Origin: Ceratotherium simum simum
Lineage: Eukaryota; Chordata; Mammalia; Perissodactyla; Rhinocerotidae
NCBI RefSeq assembly: GCF_000283155.1
Contig: NW_004454207.1
Coordinates: 13,858,279-13,922,278, forward strand
Length of the DNA stretch: 64,000 bases
Direction: 5' to 3'
Part shown: positions 55,484-64,000 of the stretch, in pieces
Position numbering within the stretch: position 1 is the stretch's first letter
Layout of the letters: every line of letters begins with the position of its first letter
Notes under the pieces: generated by a model
What the model saw: the letters and a program-made list of their open reading frames with translations, nothing else
What the model was told of the DNA's origin: nothing
Databases searched by the model: none
Translations under genes and position numbers: made by a program

Positions 55484-56455
55484 GAAGGTTTTGATTACTG
55501 TTTCATTCTCTTTACTTGTGATTGGTCTATTCAGATTCTCTATTTCTTCCTGATTCAGTTTTGGGAAGTTGTATGAGTGTAAGAATTTATCCATTTCTTC
55601 TAGGTTATCCAATTTGTTGGCGTATAGTTTTTCATAGCATTCTCTTATAATCCTTTGTATTTCTGCAGAGTCTGTTGTAATTTCTCCTCTTTAATTTCTA
55701 ATTTTATTTATTTCAGCCTTATCTCTTTTTGTCTTGGTGAGTCTGGCTAAGAGTTTGTCAATTTTGTTTATCTTCTCAAAGAATCAGCTCTTAGTTTTCA
55801 TCAATCCTTTCTACTGTTTTTTAAGTCTCTATTTCATTTATTTCCACTCTGATTTTTATTATTTCCTTCCTTGTGCTGACTTTGGGCTTTGTTCTTCTTT
55901 TTCTAGTTCTGTTAGGCACCAGCTATCCCACTACTGAGTATTTGTCCAAAGAACTTGAAATCAATGATCCAAAGAGATCTATGCACCCTTATGTTTATTG
56001 CAGCATTATTCACAATAGCCAAAACATTGAAGCAGCCCAAGTGCCCATCAACTGATGATTGGATAAAGAAGATGTGGTATATACACACAATGGAATACTA
56101 CTCAGCCATAAAAAAGACAAAATTGTCCCATTTGCAACAACATGGATGGACCTTGAGGGTATGATGTTAAGTGAAATAAGCCAGACAGAGAAAGGCAAAT
56201 ACTGCCTGATTTCACGCACATGTCGAATATAACAAATACATGGATAAAGAGAACAGATTAGTGATTACCAGAGGGGAAGGGAGGTGGGGGGTGGGTGAAA
56301 GGGGTAAAGGGACACATATGTGCAGTGACGGACAATAATCAGACTACTTGGGGGTGACCACGATGAAGTCTACTCAGAAGTTGATAAACAATAATGTACA
56401 CCTGAAATTACACAATGTTATAAACCATTATGATCTCAATAAAGTCAAAAAGAAA
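55484..56455 (+). mobile_element. 5'-inverted (twin-primed) L1
   Basis: 55484-55913 is the reverse complement of L1 ORF2 internal sequence ('tatccatttcttctaggtta', 'caattttgtttatcttctca', 'gaatcagctcttagttttc'). From 55914 the strand switches to the sense ORF2 end ('ccagctatcccactactgag', MFIAALFTIAKTLKQPKCPS, then WYIHTMEYYSAIKK) and 3' UTR, with an A-rich tail at 56438-56461. About 2.5 kb of ORF2 between the two parts is missing. I could not define the target duplication. Confidence 0.88.
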
Positions 56456-56461
56456 AAAAAA

Positions 56462-56794
56462 TTATTAAAGCTCTTTTTCCTGTTAGTGACATGAGAGTCA
56501 GCCTACAAAAGCTATTCTTTTAAGAGAGAGCTATTCTGTTTCAAAATGACTTTTACTTTCTGTGGAGGCTCTAGTCTCCTTTCTCTTCAAGATCAGAAAC
56601 AGAAAACCGAAGCAAGCAAACAATACCTCTGTATTCTCAAGATAACTAAAATGAAAATAACTTCTTTACTAATTAAGTAATTAATTATCTCAATTAACGC
56701 CATTCCTGATAGAAAGTCCATGCCATGAAAGAGATTTCTTTACTAAAGCTTTGCAGGTTAGGAATTTAGTGGATATGCTAAGAATCTGGAATAT
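56462..56794. other. No gene or clear repeat
   Basis: About 330 bases, nothing recognised. Confidence 0.4.
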
Positions 56795-57028
56795 GAGGGG
56801 CCAGAAAAATTTTTTGGTAAAGAGCCACATAATAAATGTTTCTGGCTTTGTGAGCCACACATTTTCTGTTGCAAATACTCAACTTTGCTGTTTTAGTGCA
56901 ACAGCAACCACAGACAATATGTAAATGAGTGAGTGTGGGTATGTTCCAATAAACCTTTATTTATAAAAACAGATGGCAGGCTGGATTTTACCTTAGACCT
57001 TAAGTTTGACCTTAGTTTGTCAACCCTG
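56795..57028 (+). mobile_element. hAT-like miniature element
   Basis: 'gtaaagagccacataataaa', 'tatgtaaatgagtgagtgtg', 'aataaacctttatttataaa', 'acagatggcaggctggattt' and the end 'gtttgtcaaccctg' follow a well-known short mammalian DNA element whose ends read caggggtcggcaaac. The 8-base duplication is not detectable. Confidence 0.75.
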
Positions 57029-57445
57029 TAGTATACTTAAAAAATTTTTTAACACAGAGCAGCTAATAGTTCTTTTTACTTGATTTATTAATTTCAGAAG
57101 ATGTTTCATACACATTCTATGTTATATTTAGGGCTACTCTGATTATGTCATGTACATAATAATAAAAGTTTGTAAAGTGTGTTTGAAGGAATAACTGGAG
57201 GGACAAGTTTCATATATGGAACAGATGCAGTGATGCTGGATACTTAAAGAAGGTCCCTTCATGTTCCAATATTTGTCACTCAACTGAAAGGACAATTTCT
57301 CAATGACACAGACTTTTGAGGCATTTATCTTATGTCATGAAACATCTTTTACTTTTCTCCAAATCCAGTAAGCTTAGACTTATGATTGTTTTTGCTTCTC
57401 TAAGGAATGTTATTGGTCAAACTATAAGTTGGTTGAAGAAAACAC
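57029..57445. other. No gene or clear repeat
   Basis: About 420 AT-rich bases. Confidence 0.4.
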
Positions 57446-57560
57446 CCTATATCTGAGAAGATAATAATTCCTTATATTCATATACCAATTTTTCAATTTT
57501 ACAAAGTGATTTAGTATAGATGATTTCATTTACTCCTCAAAATATGCAGAAAAGGAAACT
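57446..57560 (-). repeat. MIR-like fragment
   Basis: 'caattttacaaagtgattta' then 'gatgatttcatttactcctc' is a reverse-strand MIR end. Weak. Confidence 0.45.
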
Positions 57561-59050
57561 AAAAATCTAAGACACTGCATTTTTAATCCCCTTCCCCCAC
57601 CAAGGAGTTATAGATTTGGATAAACTAATATAAATAGAGAAAAAGAATAAAAACTGCCCACTTAATGTTGTTTTCATCTGCTCAGAAGAATTTGTAGTAA
57701 TGCTGATGCCTTCTAGCTCAAAACTAAAGGAACAAGGTCTACTTAGGGCAGAGCCAATGAGTCTCTGACCTGTCACTCTAGCAAGTCACTCTGATCTAAG
57801 TAGGATTCAACTTCTGACCTGTGAAAAAGAGGTCTTGAAGTTTCTGATGAAAGTTATTTTCAGTGGCATCCAATTTAGGAGCTGCTGAAACAAGCCCAAA
57901 GAGACAACTGGAAAAAAATGTATAAGGGCACACACCAATAAAAGGGTAAACAAAATAGAAAGATGGAGGGGTTTCAAAGCTGGTTAGTCATGGAAGACCA
58001 AAGCCAAGAGTTCATTTCAGACATATAATAGATATAAAACCATAAATTTTTAAAGATGAACTTTTTAGTGTTGCTTCTTCTGCTAGTCATTTTAAAATAT
58101 ACACACGTATATAATTAAATACGCACACATACATACATGTATATATACGTAAATGAATAGTTAGAAATATGATCAAGTAATTTGAAAATAAAATCCAGTG
58201 TGTAATGGTTTGCTCCTGCAGAGAAAGGTATAAAAATTCATTTATTGAAAAACTTGCATGAACTAGGAAGGTTATAACTGATTTTGATGCCATTTTCTGC
58301 CTCTGCAGTAGTGGCTAGATTAGAGAGTAAGGCTGCAATTCCAGAACTTGGGCAACCAGACCCATGAGCCAGGGAATGGGAATCTAGAGTGGAAATCTCA
58401 CAGTGAAGAATCACCTGAAGAACTTGAAGGGTTCTAGAAGTCCCCTTGCTTTATCACATGTCAGAAAAATGATGGTGTAAAATTGATTATTTCCTTCAAA
58501 ACATATAAAGTGAATGGTTTCTAATTCCTGGCTTCTGCTAATAACAAAGGAAAACACGTCCTTTGACAGCAAGCATGCCTCAGAGGTAAAAATAGGGAGC
58601 CCCAGTGCAAAGCTAGCAGTAAGGAAAGAAAAGGATGAGGGCTGAAAACCTACTGCTGATGTTCTGGTACACACCCAGAAAAAGTTAGGAGAGAAGATCG
58701 CAAAAAATGAATTGGTTACTAACTGATGGGAAACCTATAGCCAATGGGAATAGGAGGCTAATAGGAGAGGTCAACTAGTGCCCAAGTAACAGATTCATAA
58801 ATTACTTAATGTGTTAGTAGAAGACAACTGAATGGGTGTGGGGCCAGCAAGTTGGAACAAATGAATGAAGGAAAAATGAAGAGCAAACAAATAGAAAGAT
58901 TGAGAAGAGCAATTCCATATATATTAGATATATTTCAGGGGATTGTTTTTTAGGTGAAACAAATATTTTTGCAAAAGCTTACTGCAAAAATGTTCCATTT
59001 ATTTCCCTTGGTATTATGAGGTCATGTACACAGATTTAGTGAGATTGCTA
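57561..59050. other. Repeat-poor interval, no gene seen (1.5 kb)
   Basis: Contains an imperfect AT/AC microsatellite-like stretch at 58093-58160. The minus frame 58411-58674 (87 codons) has no recognisable domain. Confidence 0.45.
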
Positions 59051-59262
59051 ATAACAACTAAGATTTACTAAGCACTTACCATGTGGCAGGTAAACTAATT
59101 TGTATGTATTAATTCATATTATAATCACAACATGTCTAGAGCAGGTTTGTTATTTTCTTTATCTTACAAATAAACAACCTGAGGGACAGAGAGGTGAACT
59201 GACTTCTCCAAAGCTGTTTTTGAAACCAGGTGTCCTGTCTTCTGAGACTTCATACTGATCTG
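59051..59262 (-). repeat. MIR SINE, near full length
   Basis: 'taataacaactaagatttac', 'gcacttaccatgtggcaggt', 'ttattttctttatcttacaa' and 'agagaggtgaactgacttct' follow the reverse-strand MIR. Confidence 0.75.
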
Positions 59263-59875
59263 CTAAATATTTTATTTTGGCTCTTTGATAGTTTTTTTAA
59301 AGTGCAGAATTGCTATATTTCAACTTTTGTTTAAATTGGCAGCGAACATGCATTTATTTTTTGTCTCCCTGAATTGGCTCATAGGATGAGAGTAAAGAGA
59401 CAGAAATAAGATAAAGCCACAAGGACGAAGAGAGTAGCAGAGAAGATGAACACAACAAAATGTTGGCAGCTGGAGAGGAGGATGATTGGTAACTGACTTC
59501 GTTGGTCTGAGAGAGCAGAGTCGAATCCTTACTTGACAGAGGGGGAAGTTCAGAAACAGATTTACACCTCTGGAAACCCGAAGCTCTCAGGGATTGGTGA
59601 CACCTCTGAAAGTGAAGGGTGAGGGAGGGGTTGAAAATAGGACAACTGGATGCAGTTCTGTTTGAGGAGCAGTTAGATCTCCAATGCCTTTTCTACTCTG
59701 ATATAATTCTGGCGTTTTATTCTCAGGAGAAGTAAAACAGAGGGCCCCTGTTTTTCTCAGCACAGAGGTTTGGTTCAATTTGCTAGTCCACCACTACCTA
59801 GAAGGGAAACTTACAGTTGTTCTCAACAGAACAACCAGACTGGTCCTGAGAAAATGACATCTCATGTAACTGGGA
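59263..59875. other. No gene or clear repeat
   Basis: About 610 bases, nothing recognised. Confidence 0.4.
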
Positions 59876-60525
59876 GTAAGAGGCAAAGTTTTTAGAATGA
59901 TCTACAAGTCCCTAAAGGGCGCACCCATCCCCCCTGCTCCAGAATTTCCTCTCTAATCTCATCACCAACTCTTCTGCCCTCACTCATTCCACTCCCGTCA
60001 CACTGGACTTCTCGCTCTTCCTCAAACACGGGAACCATTCTTTCCTTGTGGCATTGACTCTGTGTCTCTTTTCTCTGCCTGGAAGGCCCTTCCCCCAGAG
60101 AGCTGTAAGCCTCATTCTCTCACTTCCATAAGATGTTCAATCAAATATCACCTTTTCAGGGACAGCTTTCCTGACCAACAGATCTAAAACTGCAACCCTT
60201 CCCAACCTGTCCTATCCTTTCTTCTTACTTTATTCTTCAGTTTAGCATCCTATTTAACCTCCCATGCCTTAGTTTCCTTACAAGTAAAAGAAGGAAAATA
60301 ACAAAAGCTACATATGTTGTTGTTTGTCTAGTATCCTATACATTTTACTTGACTCATCCTGTTTGTTTGTCTAGGATAATAGAATATAGAAACAGTAGAC
60401 CATCAGCTTTACAAGGGCAGGGATATCTGCATCTGCTTTGTTCAACTCCTATATCCCCAGCACTTAGAACAGTGCCTAACACATAGTAATTGCTCAATAA
60501 CTATTGCTATATAAATAAAAGGATT
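59876..60525 (+). repeat. L2 LINE 3' end with an internal MIR-like piece
   Basis: 'atgatctacaagtccctaaa', 'tctctgcctggaaggccctt', 'aatatcaccttttcagggac', then 'cagcacttagaacagtgcct' and 'gtaattgctcaataactatt' are the L2 end in sense. At 60265-60320 the words 'cttagtttccttacaagtaa' look like a MIR insert. Confidence 0.85.
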
Positions 60526-60639
60526 TCAAGATAAAGTTGAGGAAATCTCTAGGAAAGTAGGGCAAAAAGATTAAGTGACGGAAACTGGAAGGTAAAGAGA
60601 TAAGAAAATTTCAAGTGCAATCTAGGAGTCATTATCCAA

Positions 60640-61560
60640 ACAATAAGAGTTCCAGAAAGAGAAAATAGAAAATAGAGGGGAGAATATCATCAGATAAGTA
60701 ACCCAGGGCATAAGTTTCCAGTTTGAAACAGCTCACTTAGTAGCTGGGACAATGGTTGAAATTAGATTCACATCAAAGAACATCATTAGGATATTTCGGA
60801 ACACTAGAGTCAAAGAGAGAATTCTAAAAGTATGTAAAGAGAAAAAAGCAAATTACTTACAAAGGATCAGTAATCATAATGTCCTCAGAGTTTTCAATAA
60901 AAGTACTGGAAGCTAGAAGTCATGCCTTCAAACTTCAGGGAGAAAATGAATATAAATCTAAATGCTATGCCATGCCAAGCTGTCAGTTAAATGTGAGCCT
61001 ATAACAAAGATATTCTCAGACAGCCTGGGCCTCATAATATTCACTTCTCATGCATCTTCCCTCAGAAAGTTGATAGACAAGACTTTACAATACAAGGGAA
61101 TAGACATAGAAAGTGGAATATATGTGATTTGGGAAATGAGATCCAACATGAGAGAGCTGAAGGGGATGCCCAGGGGTGCAGCCGTGAGTGTGCCTGGAGA
61201 GCCACCAGACCAGATTGGGGCAGATCAGAAGCTTTTAGAGAGATGTCTCCAAGTAAAGGAAACTGATAAACAGCTGAAGTGATTGACCACATTGAGAGGA
61301 GTTTTACACAACTAAGGGAGAGTTTGCAGGATAAATTGATAATTAGTATATAGAAAACTAAGAAAAGGAGCAATACAATTATTAACACCAGGGAGAAACA
61401 AAGTTGTGCAGGAAAGGAAAAGTAACCACGATGCAGTCTACGATGCCACTGTGAATATCATTTACAAGTCAAAATAATGCAAATACTGATTATTGATATA
61501 ACCAAAATTATGCTATAGAAGTGTTAGTGTGATTGCATCTTGAAGGAGGGAGGGTGAAAA
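60640..61560 (+). mobile_element. HAL1-like/old LINE fragment
   Basis: 'agtcaaagagagaattctaa', 'attttcaataaaagtactgg', 'agatattctcagacagcctg', 'gcatcttccctcagaaagtt', 'atgagatccaacatgagaga' and 'gagatgtctccaagtaaagg' run in the order of an old L1-related (HAL1-type) element. Frames at 60962-61388 are chance frames within it. The name is given with reserve. Confidence 0.55.
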
Positions 61561-62075
61561 TGACCCACATCCTTAGCTTTCCTAGAGGCATATCAATAAA
61601 TAACATCTAAAACGAAAAAAAATACCTATAAGTAGTAAAATAAGCATATTATTAAGGCTTCTAGAGTTATTTTTTTAACAAAACCCAGCTATGATTGTTG
61701 AAAGTGCTTGTCTCTATGGCCTGTGAAATGTAGTGGGGGGAGAGGACTAGTGTTTCTTTGTAACATGACTTAGAGAACTATATGAGCCTTTGAACTTGTG
61801 ATGAACACCCTCAATAAATATAAAGACAATGTAAACAACTTCAATAAATACAAAGCAAAAGAGATCTACTATTATATGTCTCATTTAATTTGGAAATAAA
61901 GGATATTTCTTTGATAGTTCATGTGTCATGAGACTCCTTTGACCTCCAAACAAGCCTGTTCATGTTCGTGTCATTGTCACCTCAGAGACGTGCACTTAGA
62001 AAGGCTTAGCAGAGGCCCCACTTCCCAGCCTGAATTGTTGTCTAGGGATAACTCGGATAAAGGCAGCAACCCTAA
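61561..62075. other. No gene or clear repeat
   Basis: About 510 bases; 'cctcaataaatataaagac' and 'cttcaataaatacaaagc' (61808-61858) form a small imperfect direct repeat. Confidence 0.4.
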
Positions 62076-62200
62076 AGTTTTGGATCTTGGTTCTGGTCCT
62101 ATTGTCACATGACTCAAGGGCAATCTTAGACAACTTGCTATCAATCTCTAGTCTTCTTTTTCTCCTTTTTAAAGATGGCCTACTTTAAAACACTGAAATA
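62076..62200 (+). repeat. MIR-like fragment
   Basis: 'ggatcttggttctggtccta' then 'agacaacttgctatcaatct' and 'ttctcctttttaaagatgg' resemble a sense MIR. Weak. Confidence 0.4.
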
Positions 62201-64000
62201 CCTAAAAATAAAAACTAAAAAAGAAATTGGGACACCTAGTGGGTGGTAAATATTTTGAAAAGGTTGGGAAGGAATGCAGAAATTTAAGCAGCTATGTTTG
62301 TAGAAACCATCTTCCCATCACGAATTATATTTTACATGAAGCAATGTATGAGTCCTGCCTTTCGAATAGCTACAAGTGTACTCATTATAGAAATCGCTAG
62401 CTTTTAATGATCATACCAATTTTTAGGCTTAGGATTGAAAGCATAATACAAATATCACCAGTGCTATTGACTGCAGAAAAGTGTCACGGTTAGTACTAAA
62501 TTGTGGCTTGATTTTTTTCTTTAAATTTTCCAAGATTTATATGAATTTATTTTCCCTCTCTTTGTCTAGCTGAATTTAAAATGAAGCCAACACAGACGCC
62601 TTGCTTTAAAATATGCTATTGAAGTATCTATCTCATGCTGGTCTGAGTTATTTTTCAAGAGCCCCCAGGAGTTTGTGAAGGGCACTATGATTGAGATACA
62701 ACTGAATTTTTATGGAAACATTTTTAAGTGCATTTTTGACTACATTTATTCTGAATTATTCACCATTAATTTTCCCCAAGCCAATTTCACTGTAACATGA
62801 AACACACACATTCTTTGTGGCCTACACATTCTTTTGTAATAGGCAATTTTAGGTTGATGTTGCATTCACATATTTAGCTTTACCTCAGTCTCAATCTAGC
62901 TGCAATGATGAATCTGTAATTAGAATAATCTTTCTGTTTGTTAATTTGAGATGCTAACATGGTATCCTGAATTTCATATTTACACTCCATCTACTTGATG
63001 TAGTTTACAAATTAGAACACCATAAAAGTTAGGACACAGAGGTTAAAACAGAATCTAACTGAAGAAAGCAGAAGAGGTAAATAATGTCAGACACCGGAAA
63101 TGAGCAGATTATAGTACATGGGAAAAAGTATGTTTCTAAAGTTTCTCAAAGGGAAGGCTCCAGAGGAAATATTGTAGTTGATAATGTTATTTTTTTTTCT
63201 GACAGCCCAATGCCCACACATAAATCTATGGAGATGAAATATTTCCCTAAGCAAAATTGGCTCTCCTGGCAGTTGGGACAAAAAGGAGCATGAAGAAATT
63301 TACTGTGTATAAATGACATTAAGTCAATTTAGAGCCAATATTTTGAATTATGTTTTATAGAACTAAGGCAGAAATTCTGTTTAACACGATGATTTTCATG
63401 TATCCTCTCAATAAAAGGTAGAAGAGAGAATCATCAAATAAAAGCATTTTCAGGGGGAGATGGAAAAGGGGATTTAGTAAATGTGATACAAGTATGATCG
63501 CCATGAGAGAAATTCTCAGGTTTTGGTTAATAACAGTGACTAACCATGGAGGCAGGTCTGGGTATTGTTTTTCTGGACCTAGCTAGAATAATATAAGCCT
63601 GAGGCTAGGTCAGAATATGAGGTGTGAAAGGTGTGTGAGTGTGCATGCACACATGTGTGCATATGCCTGAACATGCATGTGTATGTGCGTACGAATCTGA
63701 TAATGGAGGGTAGAGGAGGCCGAGGAGGACAGACTGATGAGTATCATCGTTTAATTGGCCAAATAAAGCTCTAAGTTCAAGAGCTGCTGGGATTTTGATA
63801 TTCAGGGTCAGGACTTTCAGGCACTAAGATGAGTTATTAAACTTGGCTCTCCACACCTTGGTCCTGGTTTTCTTCTATTAAACAGAGATTTCTTTTGAGC
63901 ATACTGATGTCTGAAATCCAGATGTGATAAAGCAGAGCTAGGAGAGCTGAAGGAGCAGACAGGAACAAATTTTCTGGGAAGTGGGAAAAAGGAGTGAGGC
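62201..64000. other. Repeat-poor interval to window end, no gene seen (1.8 kb)
   Basis: AT-rich, single-copy-looking. The only local structure is the TG-rich stretch listed separately. The 69-codon frame at 63084-63293 has no domain. Confidence 0.45.
63625..63692. repeat. Imperfect (TG)n / alternating purine-pyrimidine tract
   Basis: About 65 bases of gtgtg, gcatgcacacatgtgtgc and tatgtgcgtacg words. Almost strictly alternating purine and pyrimidine. Confidence 0.8.

Noticed and set aside
1..64000. A novel gene system or cluster
   Set aside because: Nothing in the window resembles an operon, defence locus, array or host exon set. The structure is explained by nested vertebrate transposable elements.

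Overview
This window looks like ordinary, gene-free nuclear DNA from an odd-toed ungulate (Perissodactyla: horse, donkey, zebra, rhinoceros or tapir). The diagnostic signal is a set of 13 copies of the tRNA-derived ERE SINE. Each has an A box of the form tggcttagcgg, a B box of the form ggttcggatcc and one of two typical 3' bodies. The LINE-1 3' ends are also of the perissodactyl type. Which species it is cannot be told from repeats alone. I found no host protein-coding exon, no functional RNA gene, no CpG island and no CRISPR or bacterial feature. The longest open frames (up to 170 codons) show no recognisable domain, except those that belong to transposons.

Layout. 0-6 kb: a truncated ERE, then a complete but internally deleted Tigger/pogo DNA transposon with TA target sites and the start of its transposase, then three MER5-type hAT miniature elements. 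6-19 kb: L2, MIR and LTR fragments, including a MIR cut by an LTR with a perfect 4-base target duplication, a MIR hit by two LTRs, and a tandem pair of EREs. 20-26 kb: an ERE nested in MER5A, an L1 3' end carrying two EREs and an assembly gap, and two ERV LTRs. 30-41 kb: the densest nest, with an old antisense L1, younger L1s, five EREs and a MaLR LTR with a 5-base duplication. 41-50 kb: a 5'-inverted L1 ending in an AC microsatellite, three more LTRs of one ERV1-like family, and a second assembly gap. 50-64 kb: long repeat-poor stretches, a MaLR LTR pair, a twin-primed L1, an L2 and a HAL1-like element.

There is no gene system to describe. What the sequence does give is a readable order of insertions (old MIR, L2, Tigger and MER5; then LTRs and L1; then EREs) and two 100-N gaps that both fall inside EREs. 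One of those gaps is flanked by 94 bases that are nearly identical on both sides, so it is probably an assembly artefact. Family names beyond the superfamily are from memory and need a RepeatMasker run; target-site duplications and boundaries were read directly from the sequence.
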